Shown piece by piece: positions 24,699-33,380 of a DNA stretch of 59,214 bases; the first letter of the stretch is position 1, and each line of letters starts with the position of its first letter. Both the position numbers and the translations under genes were made by a program. This DNA comes from Allobosea sp. BH3 (GTDB lineage Bacteria > Pseudomonadota > Alphaproteobacteria > Rhizobiales > Beijerinckiaceae), in assembly GCF_025499465.1 (NCBI RefSeq), contig NZ_JAIMCA010000009.1:1-59214 (forward strand), written 5' to 3'. Below the pieces are notes generated by a model that did not search any database, was not told where the DNA came from, and saw only the letters and a program-made list of their open reading frames with translations.

Positions 24699-25484
24699 CT
24701 ACTTCGGCGCCAGCCGGATCGCGCCGTCGAGACGGATCGCGGTGCCGTTCAGCATGTCGTTCTCGATGATGCTGCGGGCAAGCGCGGCGTATTCCTCCGG
24801 CTTGCCCAGCCGGGAGGGATGCGGCACCGAAACGGCGAGCGAGGCTTTTGCGTCGTCCGGCAGGCCGGCGAACATCGGCGTCTCGAACAGGCCCGGCATG
24901 ATAGTGACGATGCGGATGCCGACGCCTGCGAGATCGCGCGCGACCGGCAGCGTCATGCCGACGACGCCCGCTTTCGAGGCCGCGTAGGCAGCCTGGCCGA
25001 TCTGGCCGTCCTCGGCGGCGACAGAAGCCGTGCAGACGATGACGCCGCGGCCGCCATCGGCGGTAACGGGCTCAAGGCCGGCGAGCGCCACGGCCGATTT
25101 CGCGATGACGCGGAAGGTGCCGGTCAGGTTGATCGCCACGGCCTTCTCGAAGGTGGCGAGGTCGTGTGCAACCAGCTCGCCGGTATCGCGCTTTTTCGAG
25201 ACGACGCGGCGGCCGGGCGCGATGCCAGCACAATTCACGATGATACGGGCGACGCCATGGGCGGCGCGTGCCTTGGCGAGCGCTTCGTCGACCGAGGCGT
25301 CGCTGGTGACGTCGCAGACGCAGAAGACGCCGCCGATCTCCTTCGCGACCGCCTCGCCACGCTCGGCGTTGAGGTCGAGCAGCGCGACCTTCACGCCCTG
25401 GCCGGCAAGCATGCGCGCCGTCGCCTCGCCGAGGCCAGAGGCGCCGCCGGTGACGATGGCGGCAAGGGAGGAATCGAGCTTCAT
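24699..25484 (-). CDS. SDR family dehydrogenase, 3-hydroxyacyl-CoA dehydrogenase type 2-like
   Basis: A 261-residue short-chain dehydrogenase. The NAD motif is IVTGGASGLGEATARML, with DLN after beta-2 pointing to NAD(H) preference. The catalytic set is N in VNCAGIAPG, S in ASVAAE and Y-K in YAASKAGVVG. The insert with GRRVVSKKRDTGEL and the end PEEYAALARSIIENDMLNGTAIRLDGAIRL resemble HSD17B10 and 2-methyl-3-hydroxybutyryl-CoA dehydrogenases, so a role in branched-chain or fatty acid breakdown is likely. The start ATG 25484 has AAGGA at seven bases. Confidence 0.87.
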   Translation of the reverse strand: MKLDSSLAAIVTGGASGLGEATARMLAGQGVKVALLDLNAERGEAVAKEIGGVFCVCDVTSDASVDEALAKARAAHGVARIIVNCAGIAPGRRVVSKKRDTGELVAHDLATFEKAVAINLTGTFRVIAKSAVALAGLEPVTADGGRGVIVCTASVAAEDGQIGQAAYAASKAGVVGMTLPVARDLAGVGIRIVTIMPGLFETPMFAGLPDDAKASLAVSVPHPSRLGKPEEYAALARSIIENDMLNGTAIRLDGAIRLAPK

Positions 25485-25666
25485 GGCGGTTCCTTTGGCA
25501 TTTCCCTGAATTTGTCCGAATGCCGGTTTAGAGGGGGGTGGACGGCTCTCCAAGCCGGTTTTCCGAGAAGCCTCTTGTGCAGGATTGCGACGGGGCCATC
25601 TTTCCTCACGCGCGCCATCGGGGTGTGCGATCAGCGCGCCGGAAGGCGCAAAGGAGCAAGACAGGA

Positions 25667-26041
25667 ATGAGCGAAGGGTTCAGCGCCCGCTTCAGCCATG
25701 AGGAGATGGAGGCGATCCGCAAGAGCCTGCGCGACGAGGCGAAGTTCGGGACCGAGTTCATGGCCCGGCTGAAGCGTGTCGCGAAGCGTATTCCCTTTGC
25801 CGAGGACCTGCTGGCGGCGTGGTTCTGCGCGCGCGATCCGGCAACGCCACGGCGCGTCAGGCTGACGCTGCTGGCCGCGCTCGGCTATTTCGTGCTGCCT
25901 ATCGATGCGCTGCCGGACATCATGCCACTGCTCGGCTTCACCGACGACGCGGCGGTGATTGCTGCGGCGCTCGCAGCCGTGGCCGGCTCGATCCGCCCGG
26001 AGCATCGCGAGCGGGCTAAACAGGCGCTGGCCGAGCTTTGA
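25667..26041 (+). CDS. YkvA family (DUF1232) membrane protein
   Basis: A 124-residue protein. The DUF1232 core is VRLTLLAALGYFVLPIDALPDIMPLLGFTDD (in two parts, about residues 63-93), with the characteristic Y-x-x-x-P-x-D-x-x-P-D pattern, followed by a hydrophobic helix AAVIAAALAAVAGSI. Members are small membrane-associated proteins without a firm role. Start ATG 25667; AAGGAG lies 11 bases upstream. It is convergent with the MDR gene across a palindromic element. Confidence 0.85.
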   Translation: MSEGFSARFSHEEMEAIRKSLRDEAKFGTEFMARLKRVAKRIPFAEDLLAAWFCARDPATPRRVRLTLLAALGYFVLPIDALPDIMPLLGFTDDAAVIAAALAAVAGSIRPEHRERAKQALAEL

Positions 26042-26046
26042 TCCTG

Positions 26047-26144
26047 CGTCATGCTCGGGCTCGATCCGAGCATCTCTTGCGGGAGAAGGCGCCTCTTTCG
26101 GCCTGAGCTTCTCGGGTCGCTGCTTGCAGCGCCCGAGAATGACG
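26047..26144. repeat. CGTCAT...ATGACG palindromic element (copy C)
   Basis: The left module is GCTCGGGCTCGATCCGAGC, the right TTCTCGGG...CCCGAGAA. It fills a convergent junction, between ykvA-like and MDR genes. It has the same size as copy A (98 bases) and shares its middle (GGCGCCT). Confidence 0.8.
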
Positions 26145-26157
26145 CTCCGGCGTCGCT

Positions 26158-27132
26158 CTACAGCGTCAGCACGATCTTGCCCTTGGCCTTGCGGTCGCCG
26201 ATCAGCGCATAGGCTTCCGTCCAGCGTTCGAGCGGGAAGGTCGCGTGGACATGGGCGCGGATATGCCCGCCCGCCGCCCAGTCCAGCAGGCGCTCCATAT
26301 TGCGCCGGTGGGCAGCCGGCTCGCGCCTGACGAACTCGCCCCAGAAGACGCCGCGCAGGTCGCAGCCCTTCAGCAGGAGCAGGTTGAGCGGGATCCTGGG
26401 GATCTCGCCGCCGGCGAAGCCGACGACCAGATAGCGCCCCTCCCAGGCCATGGAGCGCAGCGCCGGCTCGGCGAGATCGCCGCCGACCGTGTCGTAGAGC
26501 ACGTCGACGCCGCGCCCTTCGGTCAGTTTCCTCAGCGCGGCGCGCAGGTCGCCCTCGACATAGTCGATTTCCTCCTGCGCGCCATGCTCGCGGGCGAGCG
26601 CCAGCTTGTCGGGCGAGGAGGCGCAGGCGATGACATGGGCGCCGAGCAGCGCACCGATCTCCACCGCCGCGAGCCCTGCCCCGCCGGCGGCACCGAGGAT
26701 GGCGAGATGCTCTCCGGCCTTGAGATGGGCGCGCTGGATCAGCCCGTGCATCGCCGTGCCATAGGTGACGAAGAGGCCGGCGGCCTGCGCGTCGTCGAGC
26801 CGATCCGGCACGCGGACCAGCGCTTCGGCCGGCACGACGACCTTCTCGCGTGCCGCGCCGTGGCCGAGCCAGGCCGCGACACGCTCGCCCAGCTCCCAGC
26901 CGGTGACGCCTTCGCCGATGGCGGCGATCGTGCCGGCGCATTCGGCGGATGGAGAGAAGGGGAAGGCGGGCTTCGTCTGGTAGCGGCCGCGGATGATCAG
27001 GGTGTCGAAGAAGTTGAGGGCGGCCGTCCGGACCGCAACGACGACCTCGCCCGGCCCCGGACTTGGCTCGGGGATGTCGCGGATGACGAGCTCCTCGGCC
27101 GGGCCGAGACGTTCACAGAGCAGGGCCTTCAT
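26158..27132 (-). CDS. MDR family NADPH:quinone oxidoreductase
   Basis: A 324-residue zinc-free medium-chain reductase. It begins MKALLCERLGPAEELVIRDIPEPSPGPGEV, with the nucleotide loop LAILGAAGGAGLAAVEIGALLGA at about residues 143-165 and YDTVGGDLAEPALRSMAWEGRYLVVGFA later. No zinc cysteine cluster is present, as expected for the quinone reductase (QOR) branch. Substrate unknown. The start is set at ATG 27132, where the family usually begins; an upstream in-frame start lacks support. Confidence 0.88.
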   Translation of the reverse strand: MKALLCERLGPAEELVIRDIPEPSPGPGEVVVAVRTAALNFFDTLIIRGRYQTKPAFPFSPSAECAGTIAAIGEGVTGWELGERVAAWLGHGAAREKVVVPAEALVRVPDRLDDAQAAGLFVTYGTAMHGLIQRAHLKAGEHLAILGAAGGAGLAAVEIGALLGAHVIACASSPDKLALAREHGAQEEIDYVEGDLRAALRKLTEGRGVDVLYDTVGGDLAEPALRSMAWEGRYLVVGFAGGEIPRIPLNLLLLKGCDLRGVFWGEFVRREPAAHRRNMERLLDWAAGGHIRAHVHATFPLERWTEAYALIGDRKAKGKIVLTL

Positions 27133-27293
27133 CGTGGCATCCCGACAGCGGCCGGCGCGGCCCCTGCTGCGAATCTCCCGCAAGCAGGTGCCTTGTGCAA
27201 GTTTCCATCGGCCCTAGGATCGGCTTGCAAGAGGCTGCGACCGACCGGGCTGTCGCGAGATCGGAGCGGGCCACGCCGGAATGAGGTTCTTCC

Positions 27294-28034
27294 ATGCTGA
27301 ACCGCGTGCTGCAGTCGATCGCCGTCGTTCTCTCCGTCCTCATCGTCCTGTATTTCGATCTCGTCACGGTCATTCGCGCGCAGGTTCCCACGGCTTATCA
27401 GGGCTATTTCGAGCCCAAGACCGTCTTTCCGTTGGCGAGCGGCCTGGCCTATCTCGCGCTGATCGTCATTTTCTTCGCGATATCGGCCATTCCGCCGATC
27501 CGGCGCCTGTTCGATCCGCACTATGCCTATGTCGGGCACTATATCGGCCGGCCGCGGGGCGATGACGACCAGGTGAACGTCTTCTCGATCACGGTCAGCC
27601 GAATCAGCTTCCGCTATCTGCTGAGCGGCGACAGCTTCAGGCTGTCGACCGGCGAGTGCATCGGCGGCTGGCATTCAGAGTTCATCCATTTCGGCGACGA
27701 GGGCGTGATCAAATACGCCTATACCGGCCGGCTTCGCAGCTCGACGACACAGGCTGCCGGAGACACGTTTGCCGGCGAAGGCTATGCCCGCCTCACCTTC
27801 TACAACGAGGACAGGGACCAGGGTTTCGGCTACTGGGTCGACGACCGGGCGGGCGGTCTCGATCAGCGCGTATCCGACTATTACCGGGTCAGCGGGACGT
27901 TGCGTGCCGCTCTGCTGAGCAAGATGCCGTTCTGGCAACGGCAGATGGCGTGGCTGAAATGGCCGCGCCGGGCCATCCTCACCGCGTATGACACGTATCT
28001 GCGATCGGGCGGACGGATCGGCCGGCGCGGCTGA
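27294..28034 (+). CDS. unknown 2-TM protein with beta-rich cytoplasmic domain, Cap15/S-2TM-beta-like layout
   Basis: A 246-residue protein I do not recognise by sequence. Residues about 6-27 (LQSIAVVLSVLIVLYFDLV) and 47-68 (LASGLAYLALIVIFFAISAI) are membrane helices. From about residue 78 the sequence alternates polar and hydrophobic residues like a beta barrel: HYIGRPRGDD, VNVFSITVSRISFRYLLSG, FIHFGDEGVIKYAYTGRL, GEGYARLTFYNED, FGYWVDDRAG. Two N-terminal helices followed by one beta-rich domain of about 120 residues is the plan of SMODS-associated 2TM beta effectors (Cap15 of CBASS), but no cyclic-nucleotide synthase lies nearby. It is a single gene between the divergent MDR gene and the IalB-like gene. 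Function unknown. Confidence 0.7.
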   Translation: MLNRVLQSIAVVLSVLIVLYFDLVTVIRAQVPTAYQGYFEPKTVFPLASGLAYLALIVIFFAISAIPPIRRLFDPHYAYVGHYIGRPRGDDDQVNVFSITVSRISFRYLLSGDSFRLSTGECIGGWHSEFIHFGDEGVIKYAYTGRLRSSTTQAAGDTFAGEGYARLTFYNEDRDQGFGYWVDDRAGGLDQRVSDYYRVSGTLRAALLSKMPFWQRQMAWLKWPRRAILTAYDTYLRSGGRIGRRG

Positions 28035-28180
28035 CACGCGGTCTATGGAGCCGGAGGCGGCGCCTGCATTCGTATTTTCGCCAGGATCGTAACACTCTAT
28101 CCTTGCGTGTCGCGGTGGATCGCCCGTCGTCAACAGGTGGTAAACGCGGTGTTAAGATTTTTAGTGACTGATGGCGTTCC

Positions 28181-28807
28181 ATGATCAGCTCGTCCCCCTT
28201 TTCCCGCGCTAACGCTTCGTTCCGGAGAGTTCTCGTCGCCGCCGCCATGGCGGGCGGCGGGACCGTGCTGCTGATGCCGGGCGAAGCCGCGGCGCAGCCG
28301 GCGCAGAGGGCAAAGCCTGCCGCCGCCGCTTCTGCTGCTGCCACTCCGGCGGCCAGTGGCGGCCAGGGCCAGGCGATGCTGCTGGAGACGTCAGGCAAAT
28401 GGCAGGCCTTCTCGTCCCAGCAGGGCCGCGCCAAAGTCTGCTATGCACTCTCCAAGGCCGAGGTTCGCCTGCCGGCAAATCTCAAGGACATCGAGGGCAT
28501 GTTCTTCGTCTCCAGCCGTCCGGGCGAGGGCGTGCGCAACGAGATCAGTTTCGTGATGAACTTCGACCTTAAGGAAGGCGTCGAACATCAAGCAATCATT
28601 GGGAATGAGCGCTTCGCACTCGTCGCCAAGGGCCAGAATATGTGGCTGAAGAATCCGGCCGAGGAACCGCGCATGCTCGATGCGATGCGCAAGGGCTCCG
28701 GGCTCGAGGTCAAGGGCACCTCGAAGCGCGGCAACCCGACCAGCGACAAGTACTCGCTCGCCGGCATCAGCCAGGTCGTGAAGCGGGCCGAGGACGCCTG
28801 CAAGTAA
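28181..28807 (+). CDS. invasion-associated locus B (IalB)-like periplasmic protein
   Basis: A 208-residue exported protein. A signal peptide (FRRVLVAAAMAGGGTVLLMPGEAAAQ, residues about 14-39) leads to an Ala/Pro-rich spacer and the IalB domain: SGKWQAFSSQQGRAKVCYALS, MFFVSSRPGEGVRNEISFVMNF, GNERFALVAKGQNMWLK and a C-terminal Cys in RAEDACK. IalB of Bartonella aids red-cell invasion, but homologues are common in free-living Alphaproteobacteria, where the role is unknown. Start ATG 28181. Confidence 0.8.
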   Translation: MISSSPFSRANASFRRVLVAAAMAGGGTVLLMPGEAAAQPAQRAKPAAAASAAATPAASGGQGQAMLLETSGKWQAFSSQQGRAKVCYALSKAEVRLPANLKDIEGMFFVSSRPGEGVRNEISFVMNFDLKEGVEHQAIIGNERFALVAKGQNMWLKNPAEEPRMLDAMRKGSGLEVKGTSKRGNPTSDKYSLAGISQVVKRAEDACK

Positions 28808-28835
28808 GGGCCTGCATCGCACCCTTCGCCCTCCA

Positions 28836-28928
28836 CGTCATGGTCGGGCTTGTCCCGACCATCCACGTCCTTGCCGGCCGGGCGTGGTGATCGAGACGTG
28901 GATGCTCGCCACGAGGGCTAGCATGACG
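28836..28928. repeat. CGTCAT...ATGACG palindromic element (copy D)
   Basis: It begins CGTCATGGTCGGGCTTGTCCCGACCAT and ends GGCTAGCATGACG, with an inner pair ATCCACGTC / GACGTGGAT. It is the least regular copy and stands between two genes on the same strand (the IalB-like gene and rlmN). Confidence 0.65.
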
Positions 28929-29020
28929 GCGATGTCGTGCGCCCCGATTTCATAAGCGGGCTTTTCGTGCTATGAGGCGCGGAAATCCGGGCCGATAGCG
29001 GCCCGCCAAGCAGAGCTCCG

Positions 29021-30250
29021 ATGACCGTGTCCGTTCCCGCTACCGCCGCTCCGGCGGCCGAACCTGTTTTGCGGCGCCCCTCGCTCGTCGGGCGCACGCG
29101 CGCCGGCATGGCCGAGGCGCTGGCCGAGATCGGCGTTCCCGAGAAGGAGCGGCGCATGCGCGTCGGCCAGCTCTGGAACTGGGTCTACCATTACGGCGTG
29201 CGCGATTTCGACGCGATGACGACAATCGGCAAGGGTCTGCGCGCCCAGCTCGCCGAACGCTTCTCGCTCGATCTGCCAGAGGTCACTGCCGAGCAGGTTT
29301 CGAGCGACGGCACGCGCAAGTGGCTGCTGCGGATGCCTTCGGCCGGCCCGCATGATCGCGGCGCCGAGATCGAATGCGTCTATATCCCCGAGGTCGACCG
29401 CGGCACGCTCTGCGTTTCCAGCCAGGTCGGCTGCACGCTGACCTGCACGTTCTGCCACACCGGCACGCAGCGCCTGGTGCGCAACCTGAAGACCGAGGAG
29501 ATCGTCGCGCAGCTGATGGTGGCGCGCGAGCGCCTCGGCGATTTCCCCAACCGCAAGCCGCCGGAAGGCGCGTTCGTGCCCAATGATGGCGGGCGCTTCG
29601 TCACGAACATCGTCTTCATGGGCATGGGCGAGCCGCTCTACAATTTCGACGGCGTGCGCGATGCCATCGATGTGATCTCGGACGATCAGGGGCTGTCGCT
29701 CGGGCGTCGGCGCATCACGGTCTCGACCTCCGGCGTCGTGCCGCAGATCAGCCCGCTCGGCGACGAGATGGGCACGATGCTGGCGATCTCGCTGCATGCG
29801 GTGCGCGACGAGCTGCGCAACGAGCTGGTGCCGCTCAACAAGAAGTATCCGATCAAGGACCTGCTCGAGGCCTGCCGGAATTATCCGGGCCTGTCGAACG
29901 CCAAACGCATTACGTTTGAATATGTCATGCTGAAGGGCGTCAACGATTCCGACGCCGAGGCGCGCGAGCTGGTTCGGCTGCTCAAGGGCATTCCGGCCAA
30001 GATCAACCTGATCCCGTTCAACCCCTGGCCCGGCACCCGCTACGAGTGCTCGGACTGGGATCGGATCGAGCGCTTCTCCGATATCGTCTTCCGCGCCGGC
30101 TATGCCTCGCCGGTGCGCACGCCGCGCGGGCGCGACATCCTCGCCGCCTGCGGCCAGCTCAAGAGCGAGACGGAAAAGCTCTCCGCCCGCGCCCGGCTGA
30201 TGCTGGACGAGCAGGAAGCGCAGAGCGTGCCGGCCGTCGCTGCGGAGTGA
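29021..30250 (+). CDS. rlmN: dual-specificity 23S rRNA A2503 / tRNA A37 C2-methyltransferase RlmN
   Basis: A 409-residue radical SAM enzyme that methylates C2 of A2503 in 23S rRNA and of A37 in some tRNAs. The 4Fe-4S site is the CxxxCxxC in VGCTLTCTFCHTGTQRLVR (about residues 136-154). Other blocks are IVFMGMGEPLYNFDGV, RRITVSTSGVVPQI, LAISLHAVRDELRNELVPLN and LIPFNPWPGTRYECSD. The resolving and methyl-bearing cysteines are expected at ECSD and in RGRDILAACGQL. Start ATG 29021. The stop overlaps the GTG of the next small gene. Confidence 0.96.
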   Translation: MTVSVPATAAPAAEPVLRRPSLVGRTRAGMAEALAEIGVPEKERRMRVGQLWNWVYHYGVRDFDAMTTIGKGLRAQLAERFSLDLPEVTAEQVSSDGTRKWLLRMPSAGPHDRGAEIECVYIPEVDRGTLCVSSQVGCTLTCTFCHTGTQRLVRNLKTEEIVAQLMVARERLGDFPNRKPPEGAFVPNDGGRFVTNIVFMGMGEPLYNFDGVRDAIDVISDDQGLSLGRRRITVSTSGVVPQISPLGDEMGTMLAISLHAVRDELRNELVPLNKKYPIKDLLEACRNYPGLSNAKRITFEYVMLKGVNDSDAEARELVRLLKGIPAKINLIPFNPWPGTRYECSDWDRIERFSDIVFRAGYASPVRTPRGRDILAACGQLKSETEKLSARARLMLDEQEAQSVPAVAAE

Positions 30251-30735
30251 GCCGCTTGCTGCGCTGGGTTCTGCTGATTCCGTTTGCCTGCCTCGTCGCC
30301 ATGGGGGCGGCGCTGCTCTTCCTGGGTATGGCGAGCGTCGCCTCGCCGGCCGTCGCGCTGCTGATCGGCGGCGGCATCGAGCGGCTCGTCGACCTGCTGT
30401 TCGGGCTGGCCGAGAGCGGCATCGATCCGGCGCCGGCCGCGCAGGCCGCCTTCACGGTGATCGGCCAGCTGGGCTTGGCCATCGTCGTGGTGCCGGTGGT
30501 GCTGGTCGCGATCGGCTCGGAGCTTTTCCGCCTGCGCAGCGGCCTTCTCCAGAGCGGTTTCACCGGGTTGCTGGCGGCGCTGCTGCCGCTCGCGATGCTG
30601 CGGTTGTCGCGCGCACCGAGCCACGCCGAGATCCAGATCATCTCCGGGCTGTTCCTGGTCGGCACAGCGACGGGCTTCGTCTACTGGCTGATCGCCGGGC
30701 GTGGTGCTGGCGGGGAGCGTCCGGCGCAGCCGTAA
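30247..30735 (+). CDS. small membrane protein of unknown function
   Basis: A 162-residue protein with four hydrophobic segments: LLRWVLLIPFACLVAMGAAL, VASPAVALLIGGGIERLVD, LGLAIVVVPVVLVAIGSE and IISGLFLVGTATGFVYWLIAG, with GFTGLLAALLPLAML also weakly hydrophobic. I do not recognise the family. The start is GTG 30247, which overlaps the rlmN stop (GTGA), so it is coupled to rlmN. The same frame is open further upstream only inside rlmN. Confidence 0.72.
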   Translation: MSRLLRWVLLIPFACLVAMGAALLFLGMASVASPAVALLIGGGIERLVDLLFGLAESGIDPAPAAQAAFTVIGQLGLAIVVVPVVLVAIGSELFRLRSGLLQSGFTGLLAALLPLAMLRLSRAPSHAEIQIISGLFLVGTATGFVYWLIAGRGAGGERPAQP

Positions 30736-30774
30736 TGGGCTGGCACTACCGGGAGCAGGACCCCGGCACTACCG

Positions 30775-30796
30775 GCGTCAAGCCCGAGAATGACGC
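30775..30796. repeat. half copy of the palindromic element (copy E)
   Basis: GGCGTCAAGCCCGAGAATGACG is the right end of the element only. It lies between the convergent membrane-protein and ggt genes, beside a separate pair of direct repeats GGCACTACCGG near 30742-30775. Confidence 0.55.
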
Positions 30797-30809
30797 TCTA
30801 CGACCGCCC

Positions 30810-32555
30810 TCAATCCCCGATCGCGACGCCCTCGCGCCTGCCGTCGGCGCCGCCCAGAAAACCCTCCGGCGTCTTGACGATGGCCTGGGTGCCGGAGGTC
30901 ATCTCCAGCAGGCGCACCTCATGGCCCTTGGCTTCAAGCGCGGCCTTCCAGGCTTCCGCCTCGCTGCCTTTCTCCAACTCCGTCGGGCCGTTGCGGCTGC
31001 CGAAATTGCCGAAGTCCACGGCCTGCTGCGGATCCATCTTCCAGTCGAGCAGGGCGACGAGCGTCTTGGCGACATAGCCGATGATCTGGCTGCCGCCGGG
31101 CGAGCCGACGACCGCATAAAGCCGCCCGAAGGCGTCGAAGACCAGCGTCGGGGCCATGGAGGAGCGGGGTCGCTTGCCGGGCTCGACGCGGTTGGCGACG
31201 GGCTTGCCGTCCTCTTCCGGTGCGAAGTTGAAGTCGGTCAGCTCGTTGTTGAGCAGGAAGCCGCCCTTCGTCATCAGCCGCGCGCCGAAGCCGTCCTCGA
31301 TCGTCGTGGTCATGGCGACGGCGTTGCCCTGCGCGTCGACGATGGAGATGTGGCTGGTGCCGTTCTCGATGCCGTCCGAGGGCGCGAGCAGTTGCGCGCG
31401 CCTATGCGGCGGATCGCCAGGCTTGGCGCGGCCCATGGAACGATCCGGGCTCACAAGCATGGCGCGGGAGCGAATGTAGTCGCGGTCGATCAGGCCGCGG
31501 AGCGGCACCACGATGAAGGCCGGGTCGGCGAGATAGAGCGCGCGATCGGCGAAGGCGAGGCGGCCGGCCTCGCTGAACCAGTGGGCGGCCTCAGTGCCCG
31601 GTCCCATCCGCCGCAGATCCTGCGTCTCCAGGGTGCCGAGCATCTGCTGGATGGCAACGGCACCGGAGCTCGGCGGACCCATGCCGCAGAGGCGCCAGAC
31701 CCGATAGGCGCCACAGACCGGCTCGCGTTCCTCGATCTTGTAGGCGGCGAGGTCGGCCATGGTGATGTCGCCGGGATTGGTCGGGTGGCCAGTGACGGTC
31801 GCGACGATGTCCTGTGCAATCTCGCCTTCGTAGAAAGCCTTTGAGCCCTCCGCTGCGATAGCGCGAAGCGTCGCGGCGAAGGCGGGGTTCTTCAGGATCG
31901 CGCCCACGGCCTTCGGCTTGCCGTCGGGCTCGTAGAAATAGGCGGCGGCGACCGCGTTCTTCGGAAGCGCCGTTTCGCCCGCGAGCAGGCCGTTGAGACG
32001 CGGGGAGACGGCGAAGCCCTCCTCCGACAGCTTCAGGGCGGGCTGGACCAGATCGGGCCATGGCAGCTTGCCCCAGCGCCTGTGCGCCTCCTCCAGCAGC
32101 TTCAGCGTACCTGGCACGCCGACCGAGCGGCCGCCAATGACGGCTTCGCGGAACGGCATCGGCTTGCCGTCCTTCATGAAGCGGTCGGGCGTGGCAGCGG
32201 CGGGGGCGGTCTCGCGCCCGTCCAGCGTCGCGACTTTGCCGCCAGCCTCGTCCCAATGGACCATAAAGGCGCCGCCGCCAATGCCGGAGCTCTGCGGCTC
32301 GACGAGGTTCAGCACGAGCTGGACGGCGATGGCGGCGTCCACCGCGCTGCCGCCAGCGCGCAGGATGTCGCGCCCCGCTGCCGCCGCGAGCGGGTTGGCG
32401 GCCGCCGCCATGAAGCGCTGGGCGGTGCCGAGGGTTTTCGTCGCCCGGCCCGTCGAGGCCTCCGGCGCCGGGGCGAGCGTCTGGGCGGCGGCCGTCCCGG
32501 CGTTCAGCAGCACAGCCGAGAGCAAGGTGAGGGTGGTCAGGCGCAAGGACGGCAT
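30810..32555 (-). CDS. ggt: gamma-glutamyltransferase
   Basis: A 581-residue periplasmic enzyme that cleaves glutathione and transfers gamma-glutamyl groups. The N-terminus is a signal peptide (LTTLTLLSAVLLNAGTAAAQ). The precursor self-cleaves before the nucleophile Thr, here in NGTSHISIVDAQGNAVAM at about residue 402, to give large and small subunits. Other family blocks are HPLAAAAGRDILRAGGSAVDAA in a near-match form, GPPSSGAVAIQQMLG, and near the end FGRLYAVVGSPGGSQIIG. Start ATG 32555. It is convergent with the small membrane gene and divergent from lemA. Confidence 0.95.
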   Translation of the reverse strand: MPSLRLTTLTLLSAVLLNAGTAAAQTLAPAPEASTGRATKTLGTAQRFMAAAANPLAAAAGRDILRAGGSAVDAAIAVQLVLNLVEPQSSGIGGGAFMVHWDEAGGKVATLDGRETAPAAATPDRFMKDGKPMPFREAVIGGRSVGVPGTLKLLEEAHRRWGKLPWPDLVQPALKLSEEGFAVSPRLNGLLAGETALPKNAVAAAYFYEPDGKPKAVGAILKNPAFAATLRAIAAEGSKAFYEGEIAQDIVATVTGHPTNPGDITMADLAAYKIEEREPVCGAYRVWRLCGMGPPSSGAVAIQQMLGTLETQDLRRMGPGTEAAHWFSEAGRLAFADRALYLADPAFIVVPLRGLIDRDYIRSRAMLVSPDRSMGRAKPGDPPHRRAQLLAPSDGIENGTSHISIVDAQGNAVAMTTTIEDGFGARLMTKGGFLLNNELTDFNFAPEEDGKPVANRVEPGKRPRSSMAPTLVFDAFGRLYAVVGSPGGSQIIGYVAKTLVALLDWKMDPQQAVDFGNFGSRNGPTELEKGSEAEAWKAALEAKGHEVRLLEMTSGTQAIVKTPEGFLGGADGRREGVAIGD

Positions 32556-32668
32556 GCGGGCGGTCTCCGGCTCGGAGCGGCACGATAGGCGATTTATCGC
32601 TCGGTGACAGCCTGACGACGCGGACAGCTTGGAGGGCTGCGCTGTGGCGGGTAGAGTTCCGAATCACA

Positions 32669-32717
32669 AGAGCACGCGCCGATCAGATTGTTCCAACCTG
32701 ATCAGATCCGGCTCTAG
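32669..32717. repeat. AGAGC...GCTCT palindrome (AGAGCACGCGCCGATCAG family), copy 1
   Basis: It begins AGAGCACGCGCCGATCAG and ends GATCCGGCTCTAG. Outer arms AGAGC/GCTCT and inner arms GATCAG/CTGATC pair. The same start and end sequences recur at 34912-34964. It lies 30 bases upstream of the lemA start, in its probable promoter region. Confidence 0.7.
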
Positions 32718-32746
32718 GTCTGTGACACTGCCAAAGGGGTTTGGGC

Positions 32747-33349
32747 ATGTCGATTTCCACCCAACTGGGCCGCCCACTGACCTGGGTCGTCCTGAGCCTT
32801 GTCGGAATCGTGCTGGCCGGATGCGGCTACAACAACGTTCCAACGCTTGAGGAAAAGGCGAAGGCGGCCTGGTCCGAGGTGCAGAACCAGTATCAGCGCC
32901 GCGCCGATCTGATCCCCAACCTGGTCGAGACGGTGAAAGGCTATGCGGCGCAGGAGCGCGAGGTGCTGCAGAGCGTGATCGAGGCCCGCGCCAAGGCGAC
33001 GCAGGTGAAGGTCGACGCGTCGACCATCAACGACCCGGCGAAGTTCAAGGAATTCCAGGACGCGCAGAACCAGCTCACCGGCGCGCTGGGGCGGCTGCTC
33101 GTCACGGTCGAGCGCTACCCGGAGCTGAAGTCGAACCAGAACTTCCTCGCCCTGCAGTCGCAGCTCGAAGGCACGGAGAACCGGGTCGCCGTCGCGCGGC
33201 GCGACTACATTCAGGCGGTGCAGGCCTTCAACACCGAGATCCGCACCTTTCCGGGCGTGATTTGGGCCAAGCTGTTCTGGGGCGCCAAGCCGATGGAGAC
33301 CTTCACCGCGACGACGGGCGCCGAGCGGCCGCCGGCGGTGAAGTTCTGA
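32747..33349 (+). CDS. lemA: LemA family lipoprotein
   Basis: A 200-residue LemA protein. It has an N-terminal lipobox (LSLVGIVLAGCGYNN, Cys about 28), suggesting an inner- or outer-membrane lipoprotein rather than a plain membrane anchor. The LemA core follows: EEKAKAAWSEVQNQYQRRADLIPNLVETVKGYA (in two parts), LLVTVERYPELKSNQNF, and ENRVAVARRDYIQAVQAFN, a helical bundle. Function is not settled; it is commonly linked with TPM-domain genes, as here (two follow). Start ATG 32747, with AAGGGG at eight bases. Confidence 0.92.
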   Translation: MSISTQLGRPLTWVVLSLVGIVLAGCGYNNVPTLEEKAKAAWSEVQNQYQRRADLIPNLVETVKGYAAQEREVLQSVIEARAKATQVKVDASTINDPAKFKEFQDAQNQLTGALGRLLVTVERYPELKSNQNFLALQSQLEGTENRVAVARRDYIQAVQAFNTEIRTFPGVIWAKLFWGAKPMETFTATTGAERPPAVKF

Positions 33350-33380
33350 GGCGGATGGGTCACGGGGATGCCGGAGCGCA

